The position numbers and the translations under genes are program-made. Below are positions 9,041-17,913 of a stretch of 64,000 nucleotides of DNA, in pieces (positions within the stretch are counted from its first letter, which is position 1; each line of letters starts with the position of its first letter). The stretch comes from Desulfuromonadaceae bacterium (lineage in GTDB: Bacteria; Desulfobacterota; Desulfuromonadia; Geobacterales; Pseudopelobacteraceae), in contig JAQTZV010000006.1 of the NCBI GenBank assembly GCA_028687585.1, forward strand, positions 124,001-188,000, read 5' to 3'. The notes beneath the pieces are model-generated. The model was not told the DNA's origin. It worked only from the letters and a program-made list of their open reading frames with translations, and did not search any database.

Positions 9041-10697
9041 GATCACCTCGCATCTTTCTTTTTTCAGATTGCGTACTTTCATCCCACAATGAACCGGGGC
9101 GCTCCTTCCAGTAGGCCTCAGCCAGTGTGCGGCCAATCAACATTCCGGTCGGATGATTCTCGATACTCAAGTCCCAGTTAAGACCATAAATCTGAACCCG
9201 TTGCGCGATATAGATCCCATAAGCCTCATTCAATGCCCGTGCCTGCAGCATATTAAGTTTATCCCTGCCTGCATCCTGGGTTGCCTCGCTGACATAGTCG
9301 AGATACAGCTTGTCAAAGGCGGGATCAGACATGATGGAATAGGGTGACTGGGAGTAAAAGAGCACCATCGGTATAAAAAAAGCATTAAGGGTCGGATTTG
9401 ATGTTATCCAGGCGGTCATATCCCAGTCGCGCCGAGGTTTGCCTGGTGCGGTCTTGGAAACCATGACCAGCTTCAGGAATTTTTCCCAGGGTACGATGGT
9501 TACCTGCAAATCAACACCGACCATTTTTAACTGGGATTTTATGGCATGAATGATGTCGGCTGTATCATCGGAGGCCAGTACTCTGACCTTGAACCCTTTG
9601 GCGTAGCCCGCTTCCGCCAACAGCTGGCGAGCCCTGGCCAGGTCGAAAGGGTAGGGCCGCAGGGCGGCATTGTAACCAATCTCTACGGACCGGGACGATG
9701 TGGATATGCCGGCTGAGCTGCCCTTGTCCACATACTCGACGAGATGTTCCCGGTTGACGGCATAATTCACCGCTTTGCGTACGCGCCGGTCTGCGAAAGG
9801 GCTGTCATAGTTTTTGAGAGAAATCCACAGAGCAACGGCTTCTTCACGCTTGGTGACCCTGGTATTGGGGCTTGACATGATCGCCAGGGAGTCGGTGCCC
9901 CTGAGTTTGGTCACCAGATCTGCCCGGCCTTGCATGAGGGCGTCAAACTGTTGTTTGCGGGGCACGAAAAGAAATGTCACATCCTTGATGCGGGGAAGGT
10001 CCGGCTGCCAGTAATCCTTGTTGGCGGTCAGTCTGATCGAGTGGCCGGGTGTCCGGTCAAGATAGCGATAGGGACCGGTCCCGTTGGGGAGCAGTTCCAG
10101 GCCGTCGTCACCGACCTCCGCAATGTAGGCGGGAGGAACCATGCAGAGAAACATGGGAAGCGATGACGGCAGGCGTGCGTCGGGCAGGTTTGTGACCAGG
10201 TCCACAGTGTATTTGTCAATGATCTCTACGTGCATCCCGGAGTCAAACAGCATCGCTTTGGCAGCCAACGGCTGTTTGTGCATCTGATGATCCACGCTGA
10301 ACTGGACCGAGTGCGCATCAAATGGCTCTCCGTTATGGAAGTGCACTCCCTTGCGCAGCCAGAAGCGGAAGCGGGTAGGTGAGATGATCTGCCAACGGAC
10401 TGCAAGTCGAGGCACCAGGCGCCCGTTGAAATCAAAATCGACCAACCCTTCGTAGATCTGACTGATGATGACATCGGAATACTGGTCGAAAGAACGGTGG
10501 GGGTGCAGCGAGACTGGCTCTTTAGATGAATCTATGACCTGCAGATTCCTCCCCGCTGCACCCCATGCCAAGGGCACAAGCGTCAGGATTGCCAGTGATA
10601 TCAGCTGTAGTACGAACAGTAGCTGAGACCTGCCGCGGGGGCGGCATTGGCGTTGTGGCGCACAATCCTTTTTCAGTGGGTCGGGACAGGCTGGCAT
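9018..10697 (-). CDS. Family 5 (oligopeptide/dipeptide-type) extracellular solute-binding protein
   Basis: 559 residues with a long signal peptide (hydrophobic core about 25-42, cleavage near AWGAA) followed by an SBP_bac_5 fold. Typical features are the N-terminal '[15 protein letters not shown]', 'IYEGLVDFD', '[15 protein letters not shown]' and 'NGTGPYR'. In this family the mature protein binds peptides or other solutes for an ABC importer. Here no permease or ATPase gene is nearby. Instead the gene overlaps a Cache kinase by 23 bases and sits in one operon with it and its regulator. I infer that it feeds ligand information to the kinase rather than to a transporter. AGGTA lies about ten bases before the ATG. 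Confidence 0.87.
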   Translation of the reverse strand: MPACPDPLKKDCAPQRQCRPRGRSQLLFVLQLISLAILTLVPLAWGAAGRNLQVIDSSKEPVSLHPHRSFDQYSDVIISQIYEGLVDFDFNGRLVPRLAVRWQIISPTRFRFWLRKGVHFHNGEPFDAHSVQFSVDHQMHKQPLAAKAMLFDSGMHVEIIDKYTVDLVTNLPDARLPSSLPMFLCMVPPAYIAEVGDDGLELLPNGTGPYRYLDRTPGHSIRLTANKDYWQPDLPRIKDVTFLFVPRKQQFDALMQGRADLVTKLRGTDSLAIMSSPNTRVTKREEAVALWISLKNYDSPFADRRVRKAVNYAVNREHLVEYVDKGSSAGISTSSRSVEIGYNAALRPYPFDLARARQLLAEAGYAKGFKVRVLASDDTADIIHAIKSQLKMVGVDLQVTIVPWEKFLKLVMVSKTAPGKPRRDWDMTAWITSNPTLNAFFIPMVLFYSQSPYSIMSDPAFDKLYLDYVSEATQDAGRDKLNMLQARALNEAYGIYIAQRVQIYGLNWDLSIENHPTGMLIGRTLAEAYWKERPGSLWDESTQSEKRKMRGDHEIGHHR

Positions 10698-10891
10698 GGT
10701 GACTACCTGTTTGTATGGTCATTGGCTCCGGACAAGCCTGGCAATGATCCGCACATAGTGCTGAGAATATGCCTTATGGCTTTAACTGCGACCCTATCAC
10801 GGCGAAATCAAGGGTGTCAAGGCGCCGCACCCACTGGGCAGCAATAAGCCGGAAACCGAAGGTACTCCGATTTCCCTGTCGGCCACATCCC

Positions 10892-12391
10892 TCACCCCTG
10901 GCTGATGCCCGATTTGCCCGGTGAAAGGATGTTGTTGGGATCCAGAACCTTTTTTATCGTACGGTTCATCCTCAGTGTGGAAGCGCCCTGAGCGTCAGCC
11001 ACCTTGTCCATGAAGGCAACGTTGGCCCGATTGATGCCCCAGCCGTTCCTGATAAATGCATCCACCAGTTCGTTGTAGCACGCGTAGGCCTTCCTGACCA
11101 TCTCCGGCCTGGAGCGCTCAAAGAACAGGTCGATGTTGTGGCGCACATCGCGCCAACCGACAATCAGTTCGGAAATATAGTCGAAGCCGTGCTTACGGAG
11201 GATCTGGGTGGCAACCTTCACCTGCTGGTCGCACTCGCCCGGGCGGCCCGCAGCCGTGGGTGAGAAACGCATGAAGCCGCCCCTCGCCCGCAGCTTGTCA
11301 AGAGCCGTTTCCTGCCGGGAGACCACTCCCATCATCAGCTGTTTGCGATATTCAAAGACCGGGTCGTCCTTGGCCTCCTTTTCGGTGAGGATCCGGATCT
11401 TGTCGCCGAATCCGTCTTTGAAGGCGCCGGAGACATATGACCAGTTCAGGGCGACCTGTTCGGGAGTGCCATAAACGGCGCCGTACAGGTTCCAGGCTGC
11501 CTGGCCTGCCTTATTGCCGTTTGTGCCGTCACCTTCCCAGGCAGCGCTGGTCAGGGTACAGGCATTGGGAATGATGTTGGTCTGACGTAACAGCATTAAC
11601 GGCTTCATGATGCTGCCGAGCATATCCACCTTGGGGAATTTGATGCAGAAGGGCATGTAGCCGCCCGGCGGTGGCGGGTGCATCAGCCAGGTACCCAGCT
11701 TGGTGACGATCCCGTTGTTGCCCTGGGAGAAGAGGCCGTCAACATAGGGGCCGTAACCCCACTTGAAGACCTGCCAGCTGGTGGAATTTGGAATCCCACC
11801 CATGCCGGTGCGCAGTGAACTGCCGTCTGCCAACACCACCTCCATGCCGCAGGAGAAGAGGAAGTGTTCGCTGTAGGGGGTATAGCCGCAACCCCGTTCA
11901 ATTGTGTTGCCGATAACGCTGACATTGGCTGATGAGGAGGGGACATCGAGCCAGAGGTTGATCTTGTTCTTTTTCAGGTGCTGATCCAGCTCGGCGTAGG
12001 TCACACCCGGTTCCAGTAGACAGTAGCCCAGTTCCTGATCGACCTCGATGACCTTGTTCATGTTTTTCAGATCAAGCACGATCTGTCCGGGGGTGGCCGG
12101 AGAGGAGGATCCGTAGCCTTCGTTTTCCCCGTTGCAAACCGTCCAGAGCGGCGTCTTGTATTTGTTGGCTATGCCGACCACAGCCTGGACCTCTTTGACC
12201 GACTTCGGATACATAACCGCCGATGGTCGGTGCAGCCCGTCACCTTCGCTGAACGTAATCCTCATATAGGACTGCAGGGAGGCCTGATCGATCCGGACCC
12301 GCTCTTCACCCAGTAGCGTACGGTACTCCTGAATGGCTTTGGTAAACGTATCTTCGGTGACTCCCTTGGGAAGTGTTACATAGCGACTCAT
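10892..12391 (-). CDS. PCMH/vanillyl-alcohol-oxidase-family flavoprotein, divergent paralogue
   Basis: 499 residues, with an FAD_binding_4 domain (about 50-230) and a VAO/PCMH-type C-terminal domain (about 240-490). It is closely related to the next gene along the whole length. In the family a flavin oxidises para-alkylphenols via a quinone methide and water adds to the side chain. Two changes stand out against the paralogue. The FAD loop is GENEGYG rather than GKNFGYG. Near the C-terminus the Tyr-Arg pair thought to bind the phenolate is Asn-Arg (N454). It may therefore be a structural or modified-specificity subunit. Geobacter metallireducens p-cresol methylhydroxylase also has two different flavoprotein subunits (from memory). 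AAGGAGG precedes the start. Confidence 0.88.
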   Translation of the reverse strand: MSRYVTLPKGVTEDTFTKAIQEYRTLLGEERVRIDQASLQSYMRITFSEGDGLHRPSAVMYPKSVKEVQAVVGIANKYKTPLWTVCNGENEGYGSSSPATPGQIVLDLKNMNKVIEVDQELGYCLLEPGVTYAELDQHLKKNKINLWLDVPSSSANVSVIGNTIERGCGYTPYSEHFLFSCGMEVVLADGSSLRTGMGGIPNSTSWQVFKWGYGPYVDGLFSQGNNGIVTKLGTWLMHPPPPGGYMPFCIKFPKVDMLGSIMKPLMLLRQTNIIPNACTLTSAAWEGDGTNGNKAGQAAWNLYGAVYGTPEQVALNWSYVSGAFKDGFGDKIRILTEKEAKDDPVFEYRKQLMMGVVSRQETALDKLRARGGFMRFSPTAAGRPGECDQQVKVATQILRKHGFDYISELIVGWRDVRHNIDLFFERSRPEMVRKAYACYNELVDAFIRNGWGINRANVAFMDKVADAQGASTLRMNRTIKKVLDPNNILSPGKSGISQG

Positions 12392-12464
12392 CTCATGCCT
12401 CCTTGATTATTCATGCAACCTGGCGTTAGTTCTTCATTCATGCGACGGCCTTCAGCGCATTTTG

Positions 12465-14051
12465 TCAGCCAAGACTTATGCCCGACTTGCCGGGAGCCAG
12501 GATGTTGTTGGGGTCCAGTGCCTTTTTCAGATTGTGATGAATCTTGCGCATCTCGGGGCCGAAGGTGTCAGCCGCCTTTTCCATGAAGGCCGGATTGGTC
12601 CGGTAGATGCCGTAACCGTTTTTGGCAAAGACCTTCAGCAGCTCGTCATAGCACTTGTAGGCACGCGCCGTCTCCTCCGGCTGAGTACGGTCGTAAAGCA
12701 GGTCTATGATATGGTGCATCTCGCGCCAGCCAATAATATATTCGGCTAGGTAGTCGAAGCCATGCTTGTTGAGGACATCGGTGGCTATCTTTACCTGTTT
12801 GTAGCTTTCCGACGGCCGGGCTGCGGCCACTGGGGCGAACCAGACAGAACCGCCGCCGCCGCGCCAGTTGTAATAGGTGAACTCCTGGAGCGAGCTGCCC
12901 CCCATCATCATCTGGCGGCGAAACTCGAAATTCGTGTCATCCTTGGCCTCTTTTTCGGTGATGATCTCCACCTGGTTGCCGAATTTGGCCTTGAACGAGC
13001 CGGAGACATACTTCCAGGCCAGGGCAACCTGTTCAGGGGTACCGTAGATGGCGGCATAAAAGCTCCAGGCCCCGATGTTGCATTTTTCGATGATCTGCTG
13101 AATAACATGGGGGGGGAGTACCCCCTTCCCTTTGTAGAACGTATCCCTGCTCATCCCTTTGCCGTTCTCATCATAGTTGCAGAGGCAGGCCGCCTCCAGA
13201 AGGGAGTTAACCACTACGCAGGCGTTTGGAATTAGCTGGCTCAAACGCAGCGGCATGATGGTCTTGATGATATCGGGCAGCATCTCTACCTTGGGGAACT
13301 TCATCAGGAAGGGGAGATAGCCTCCAGGAGGCGGAGTCTTCATCAGCCAGAATCCCATCTTGGTGACGATGCCGTAGTTGGACTGGGTAAAGATGCCGTC
13401 CACGTACGGCCCAGAACCCCATTTGGTAGCCTGCCAACTGGTGGAGTTGGGGACGCCACCCATGCCGGTACGGACCACATCACCGTTGGCCAGGACTACC
13501 TCCATGCCGCAGGAGAAGAGGAAATGATCACCGTAAGGAGTATAGCCGGCTCCTCTGTCGAGAGAGTTTCCCACGGGACCGACAATGGCAGAAGGTGAGG
13601 GAACCGAGATCATCAGATTCATCTTATGTTTCTTAATGTATTTCTGGATATCATAATAGGTCACCCCCGGCTCCACCAGGCAGTAGCCCAGCTCTTCGTC
13701 CACATGGATGATCTTGTCCATGGTCTTCAGATCGAGCACGATCTGTCCGCGGGTGGCCGGTGCGGCGGAACCGTAGCCAAAGTTCTTGCCGGTGCTGATT
13801 GTCCAGAGCGGTGTCTTGTACTTGTTGGCAATGCCGACAATGGCCTGGATCTCTTTGACGGTTTTGGGATACATGGCTGCCGAAGGTTTGTGCAATTCCT
13901 CGCTCACAGGACACATGATCTTGGAGTAAGACTGCAGGGATGCCGAGTCGGTACGCACCCGGTCCTCGCCCATAAGCGCCCGGTATTCCTTGATCGCCTT
14001 TGTAAAGTCTGCTTCTGTCACGCCCTTGGGCAGTGCATTGAAACTACTCAT
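12465..14051 (-). CDS. p-Cresol-methylhydroxylase-like flavoprotein (probable catalytic subunit)
   Basis: 528 residues. The FAD-binding domain (about 55-240) contains the loop GKNFGYG and the stretch RGAGYTPYGDHF. The C-terminal PCMH/VAO domain keeps the active-site Tyr-Arg pair (Y483-R484 in GYGIYRTN) that contacts the phenol oxygen in characterised relatives. Expected reaction: 4-alkylphenol + H2O to 4-(hydroxyalkyl)phenol, with electrons passed to a cytochrome c subunit. The absence of an aldehyde dehydrogenase and the presence of ketone-type genes make a longer side chain (for example 4-ethylphenol) more likely than p-cresol. The ATG at 14051 has GAGGAGG upstream. No signal peptide is visible although the partner cytochrome is periplasmic. 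Confidence 0.9.
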   Translation of the reverse strand: MSSFNALPKGVTEADFTKAIKEYRALMGEDRVRTDSASLQSYSKIMCPVSEELHKPSAAMYPKTVKEIQAIVGIANKYKTPLWTISTGKNFGYGSAAPATRGQIVLDLKTMDKIIHVDEELGYCLVEPGVTYYDIQKYIKKHKMNLMISVPSPSAIVGPVGNSLDRGAGYTPYGDHFLFSCGMEVVLANGDVVRTGMGGVPNSTSWQATKWGSGPYVDGIFTQSNYGIVTKMGFWLMKTPPPGGYLPFLMKFPKVEMLPDIIKTIMPLRLSQLIPNACVVVNSLLEAACLCNYDENGKGMSRDTFYKGKGVLPPHVIQQIIEKCNIGAWSFYAAIYGTPEQVALAWKYVSGSFKAKFGNQVEIITEKEAKDDTNFEFRRQMMMGGSSLQEFTYYNWRGGGGSVWFAPVAAARPSESYKQVKIATDVLNKHGFDYLAEYIIGWREMHHIIDLLYDRTQPEETARAYKCYDELLKVFAKNGYGIYRTNPAFMEKAADTFGPEMRKIHHNLKKALDPNNILAPGKSGISLG

Positions 14052-14067
14052 ATTCAAGCCTCCTCGC

Positions 14068-14484
14068 TTACAGCTGTGCGGAAAATGTTATCCGGTTGCG
14101 CTCTTCATAGGTGATGTAATGGAACGTGCCGCCGCTGTCAAAGATGGCCGCCTGAACCACGGCAAAGCTCCCCGGATCGACCGCTCCGACGAAGGTGTTT
14201 GCCCTGCCTTTGGCCTCTTCGTAGAGGCTCTTGGCGATAAAGTAGCGGTCAGTCAGCGTTCCTTCCAGTGGATGGACCGTCCAGTTTCCGGGAGCGCTGG
14301 TGTTCATCAGCTCGACAAAGTCGCTGGCTTTGCCGAGGGTCGGAACAAACAGGCACACACCCTTGATCTGCTCATGTACAGCAGCCTCGGCAGGCTTGGT
14401 AGTATTTCCGGATCCCGAGACCACCAGGGCTGCACCGGCAGAGAGAAATGTCTTGAAAAAAGCCCTTCTGCTCGTGTTCATCAT
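14068..14484 (-). CDS. Small Tat-signal protein of the PCMH operon
   Basis: 138 residues. The N-terminus has a twin-arginine signal (SRRAFF then a hydrophobic core and AEAA cleavage region). The mature part, about 105 residues, has no motif I recognise and no cysteines or cofactor site apart from one cysteine near the signal. It lies 17 bases before the catalytic flavoprotein gene and just after the cytochrome subunit gene. Small Tat proteins next to cofactor enzymes that lack a signal often act as an export escort or third subunit; that is my inference for this one. Confidence 0.75.
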   Translation of the reverse strand: MMNTSRRAFFKTFLSAGAALVVSGSGNTTKPAEAAVHEQIKGVCLFVPTLGKASDFVELMNTSAPGNWTVHPLEGTLTDRYFIAKSLYEEAKGRANTFVGAVDPGSFAVVQAAIFDSGGTFHYITYEERNRITFSAQL

Positions 14485-14498
14485 TTTCCATCCCCCCT

Positions 14499-14861
14499 TT
14501 ACTCGGCCGGAACCGGTTTATACTCGCGATTGATCTTGCGGTAGGCCGCCACATCTTTCAGGTAGTCGATGATGGCATTCAGTCCCTTGGGACTGACCTC
14601 CGAAACCCTGAAAGCCGGCATCGCTCTCAGGCCGAAACGCACGTTGCTGCGAATGTACTGTTCGTGCAGCGGGTTGCCGGTCCTGGAGAGCATGTCGTAG
14701 ATGTTGATTGGACCAGTCCGTTCCGGGCTCTTGTGACAGAGAAAACAGTTTTTTTCGAAGACGTACGGCATGTTAGGCGGTTCCTTGGCCTGGGCTGTGG
14801 TATTGACTGCCAAACCGGTCAGCAGCGCCACTACGCATATATTCAATGTTTTCAGGTTCAT
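14499..14861 (-). CDS. Monoheme cytochrome c, probable PCMH cytochrome subunit
   Basis: 120 residues: a Sec signal peptide (cleavage near AQAKE), then one heme motif CFLCH (C39, C42, H43) and a probable axial methionine in GLRAMPAF. It is small, as expected for the cytochrome subunit that takes electrons from PCMH flavin. I moved the start to the ATG at 14861, which has AAGGAG and begins the signal peptide. The gene lies between the tetraheme cytochrome gene and the Tat/flavoprotein genes. Confidence 0.88.
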   Translation of the reverse strand: MNLKTLNICVVALLTGLAVNTTAQAKEPPNMPYVFEKNCFLCHKSPERTGPINIYDMLSRTGNPLHEQYIRSNVRFGLRAMPAFRVSEVSPKGLNAIIDYLKDVAAYRKINREYKPVPAE

Positions 14862-14913
14862 TCTCTCACTCCTTATGGTAAGGCATCTCGATGTCGATAA
14901 ACCGGCCGAGTTC

Positions 14914-15831
14914 CTACTTCCCATCGTCATCTGAATTTGTCAAGTTAGCTTCCGGTACCATAGTATCCACCTTGGGCGGCACAAAGTCTGCCCGCTCCTT
15001 GGCGGTATACCGGCTCGGGAAGTCACGCTGGCTCAGGCTCAGCACGTAGCTGGACAGGCATTCGACCTGATAGTCGTTCAAGGCCAGCGGGCGCATGGGC
15101 GAACCGGAGCTGATCTTTTGCGGGTTCTTGAAGTGCTCGACGACCCAGTTTTGCTTGGAGTGGTTGTCCCCCAGGGCGGCATAGGAGAATGCACCGGGGT
15201 CCTTGTCGGCAAAGGCGCTCAATTCGGGACCAACAGCACCCCCCTGGCGGTTGATGACGTGGCAGCCGGCGCAGTGCATCTCTTTGTAGATCTCGCGTCC
15301 CTTGACCAGCTTGTCGGCGCCGATGGCAGCAAAGTCCTTGTGGCAGAGACCGCAGCGCGACTGGATCAGCCCCTTCTCCACCATGGGAACCGGCCAGTGG
15401 GCGATGGTTTTGTGGGCGGCGCCCTGATAGGTAGTGGACAGGTCCTGGCCGCCATGACAGATGGTGCAGCCGTACTTCTCCACCGGATGGAACTTGAGCA
15501 GTTCCGGTCGGGGATGGGTCCGAAACGGCTGCTTGGTATCGGCAAAGAGCGGATCGTCGACCCCCAGGTGGCAGGAAACGCAGCGGTCAACCGCCCCCCA
15601 GTCATCGATGACGATCTGTTTGATTTCGGGCTTCATCCCCAGCACCCTCTCATAGAAGGCCGGGTTGCGGTCACGGCTGATCTTCTTCAGGAGCAGTTCC
15701 TTGTATTCGATCTGGAAATGCTTCCATTCCCGCTTCCCGTCGCGGAACTCCATTATGCCCAAAAGGGCAATACCGGCCACTCCGCAGATGACGCAGAGTG
15801 ATGTGAGCTTGCGTAATACTGCTTTTTCCAT
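14914..15831 (-). CDS. Membrane-anchored tetraheme cytochrome c
   Basis: 305 residues with one N-terminal membrane anchor (about 10-27) and four CXXCH sites at 84, 122, 160 and 187 (CVSCH, CTICH, CGLCH, CAGCH). The last sits in a mono-heme cytochrome-c-like domain (GREIYKEMHCAGCH). The start at 15831 is preceded by GGAGG; an ATG five codons earlier is not. It lies just downstream of the Rieske gene of a bc-type complex and probably replaces cytochrome c1, receiving electrons from the complex or joining it to the PCMH cytochrome. Confidence 0.88.
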   Translation of the reverse strand: MEKAVLRKLTSLCVICGVAGIALLGIMEFRDGKREWKHFQIEYKELLLKKISRDRNPAFYERVLGMKPEIKQIVIDDWGAVDRCVSCHLGVDDPLFADTKQPFRTHPRPELLKFHPVEKYGCTICHGGQDLSTTYQGAAHKTIAHWPVPMVEKGLIQSRCGLCHKDFAAIGADKLVKGREIYKEMHCAGCHVINRQGGAVGPELSAFADKDPGAFSYAALGDNHSKQNWVVEHFKNPQKISSGSPMRPLALNDYQVECLSSYVLSLSQRDFPSRYTAKERADFVPPKVDTMVPEANLTNSDDDGK

Positions 15832-15853
15832 CTGCTTATCCTCCATAAGTTTT

Positions 15854-15974
15854 CCAATTCCAAATCAAAGCGCTATCCGCGTTGGCTCGTCTTCGGCTCC
15901 TCAACGTACTGTCGTACGCCTCGTCGCCTCAATCCTCGTCGCCTTGATTTCATCTTTGATTTGAAGTTGGAATT
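15854..15974. repeat. Palindromic intergenic element between Rieske and tetraheme genes
   Basis: About 120 bp bounded by inverted arms (AATTCCA..AATCAAAG on the left; its complement with a five-base insertion on the right). Between the arms are further short inverted GTAC-centred and CTCGTCGCC-type repeats. It fills the spacer between two operon genes and looks like a REP- or MITE-type element. No coding capacity. Confidence 0.6.
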
Positions 15975-15978
15975 AGCA

Positions 15979-16491
15979 TTAGACGACGAGTTTGGTCCGT
16001 TTCTGGTTTTCCTTGGATGCATCCACCACCAGATTGCCCGTGTTGTCCATGTAGACATCGTACCAGGGGAGCGCCCGGGGGGCCGGTCCGCCCAGCACAT
16101 CGCCCTTGGGGGAGAAATTGGAGCCGTGGCAGGGACAGGAATAACCGATCTCCTGGTCGTTAAGCACGGGCTTCAGCAGGCATCCCAGATGGGTGCAGAC
16201 CAGCGAGATGGCGTAGACGCCATCCTTCTCCCTGACGATCTCAACCGCTTTGCCTTCGATTACCGTGCGGCTGCCGAAGGGGAACTGGTTGACCTCGCCG
16301 ACCTTGAACACTCGTGACGGTTCGTAGAGCACATTGGGTTTGAGAAAGCGGCCGCACTCAACAACCGCTCCCACGACTCCCAGGGCCAGGGCGGTGACCC
16401 CCAGTTTCTTGACAAAGCCGCGGCGATCCTCGTTTACCATCCCGTCAGCGGCATCCATTGGCAAAGTCGTCGCATTGGAGCTGTTTTGCAT
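15979..16491 (-). CDS. Rieske [2Fe-2S] protein of a bc-type complex
   Basis: 170 residues. An RR-containing N-terminus (EDRRGF) and membrane anchor (about 28-46) are followed by a Rieske domain with CTHLGC (C99, H101, C104) and CPCHG (C119, C121, H122). These give two Cys and two His cluster ligands plus the stabilising disulfide. In the family this subunit oxidises quinol and passes one electron to a cytochrome. It precedes the tetraheme cytochrome and follows the split cytochrome b genes in the operon. GGAG ribosome site just upstream. Confidence 0.94.
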   Translation of the reverse strand: MQNSSNATTLPMDAADGMVNEDRRGFVKKLGVTALALGVVGAVVECGRFLKPNVLYEPSRVFKVGEVNQFPFGSRTVIEGKAVEIVREKDGVYAISLVCTHLGCLLKPVLNDQEIGYSCPCHGSNFSPKGDVLGGPAPRALPWYDVYMDNTGNLVVDASKENQKRTKLVV

Positions 16492-16554
16492 ATCTATTCT
16501 CCTTGTAAAGGTTGTTGGTTTTATCAGGGCACGGGTTGCCGGTTCCAGCTGCCC

Positions 16555-17073
16555 TTACATCCAGGGCCAGTACAGGGCCCAGTTGGGTCCGCGGACAAAC
16601 TGCCCGATCAGGATCAGGATAATCATGGCAATGACAAAGATGCTGAACAGAAAGGTGGCCAGTTTTCGGTCCGCCGAGAACCACACGCCGACCCCTTTCG
16701 GATTCCTGTCCAGGTAGGGGAGCAGCAGCAGGGACAGCACGATCAGCACCGGGGCGACGATGCCGCCCAGAAAGGCCGAATAGCTGACAAGTTCCTGGAT
16801 GCCGACGAAATACCAGGGGGCCTTGGCCGGGTTGGTCGAGTGCAGCGGGTTAGCCGCTTCTTCCAGCGGGGCGTTGAAGAGCAGGGAAACTCCCAGGATA
16901 ACGACAAAGACCAGCAGGAACAGCAGCAGTTCACGCACCATCAGGTGCGGCCAGCTCAGCAGGGTGTCGTCGGGACCATGCTCGACCTGGAAGGAGTCCC
17001 CGTCGACGATGGTCATCAGGGAGTAGGTCTTGTTGGGGTCTCGCGGAAAGATTTCTTCTTTTTCGTGTGACAT
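16555..17073 (-). CDS. Cytochrome b, C-terminal half (subunit IV-like)
   Basis: 172 residues with about three membrane helices. It holds the quinol-site region, recognisable as 'WYFVGIQELV' (the PEWY-like segment is PWYF here), and matches cytochrome b C-terminal / subunit IV of b6f-type complexes. The two halves of cytochrome b are separate genes here, as in b6f. GAGGAGG lies upstream of the ATG. It is 42 bases downstream of the N-terminal half. Confidence 0.9.
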   Translation of the reverse strand: MSHEKEEIFPRDPNKTYSLMTIVDGDSFQVEHGPDDTLLSWPHLMVRELLLFLLVFVVILGVSLLFNAPLEEAANPLHSTNPAKAPWYFVGIQELVSYSAFLGGIVAPVLIVLSLLLLPYLDRNPKGVGVWFSADRKLATFLFSIFVIAMIILILIGQFVRGPNWALYWPWM

Positions 17074-17115
17074 GGTTTATTCCTCCTCGCGTGTTGCTTT
17101 CGTATTCAAGCCCAA

Positions 17116-17859
17116 TCAGCTGTTCTGCGGCCGTGACAGCCCGCCGTCCTTGCGGATCCTCCAGAAATGAACCGCCAGCAGGACTACCGCCACCAGCGGC
17201 AGCAGGGCGACATGTAGTACATAGAAGCGTAGCAGAGCCATCTGGCCGACCTCATTACCTCCCAGCATCAGGAAGCGCACACTGTCCCCGATCCAGGGGG
17301 TGTAGGCGGCGATGTTGGAGCCGACAGTAATGGCCCAGAAGGCCAGCTGATCCCAGGGAAGCAGGTAGCCGGTAAAGCTGAGAAAGAGGGTTAATAGCAG
17401 CAGGCAGACTCCGATGATCCAGTTGAATTCGCGCGGGGCCTTGTAGGAGCCAGTGTAGAAGACCCGGCACATATGCAGGAAGACAAAGGCAACCATGGCA
17501 TGTGCCGACCAGCGGTGAACATTGCGGAGCACGATCCCGAACGAGACCACGTACTCTAGGTCTTTCATGTTGCGGTAGGCCAGCTGGGTGGCGGGGGTGT
17601 AGTAGAACATCAGCAGGACCCCGGAGGCGGTCAGCAGGAGGAATAGGAAGAAGGAGATCAGCCCCAGGCCATAGGTATAACTCAGGCGCAGGGAGTTGAT
17701 ATGGACCCGGGCCGGATGCAGATGCAGGAAGACGTTGCCGAAGATGGCGGCGGCCTGCTCCTGTTCCGGGGTTCCCCCCTCACGGCGGAAGACCGATTCC
17801 TTGATGTTGCCGGGAAGCTGCTTGATGGACTCTTGTAAGCTGTAGGCTGATTCACTCAT
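17116..17859 (-). CDS. Cytochrome b, N-terminal half (b6-like)
   Basis: 247 residues with four main membrane helices. Two histidine pairs for the b hemes are visible (VHRWSAHAM...FLHM in helix B; VLHVALLP...AVHFW in helix D). It forms the quinone-reacting core with the C-terminal half and the Rieske protein. I start it at 17859, where GGAG lies eight bases upstream; an ATG 12 bases earlier has no site. With the tetraheme cytochrome this gives a full quinol/cytochrome oxidoreductase inside the PCMH operon. Confidence 0.93.
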   Translation of the reverse strand: MSESAYSLQESIKQLPGNIKESVFRREGGTPEQEQAAAIFGNVFLHLHPARVHINSLRLSYTYGLGLISFFLFLLLTASGVLLMFYYTPATQLAYRNMKDLEYVVSFGIVLRNVHRWSAHAMVAFVFLHMCRVFYTGSYKAPREFNWIIGVCLLLLTLFLSFTGYLLPWDQLAFWAITVGSNIAAYTPWIGDSVRFLMLGGNEVGQMALLRFYVLHVALLPLVAVVLLAVHFWRIRKDGGLSRPQNS

Positions 17860-17913
17860 AATAATCTCCACGTACCCGTGATAGTCTCGCTGGTTTGAAA
17901 TCGAAATGCGCTG

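Noticed and set aside
10892..14051. Assignment of the island to p-cresol degradation
   Set aside because: A p-cresol route needs 4-hydroxybenzaldehyde dehydrogenase and usually 4-hydroxybenzoate-CoA ligase, which are absent, while the carboxylase, CoA transferase and thiolase would be unexplained. Not excluded if the missing genes lie elsewhere.
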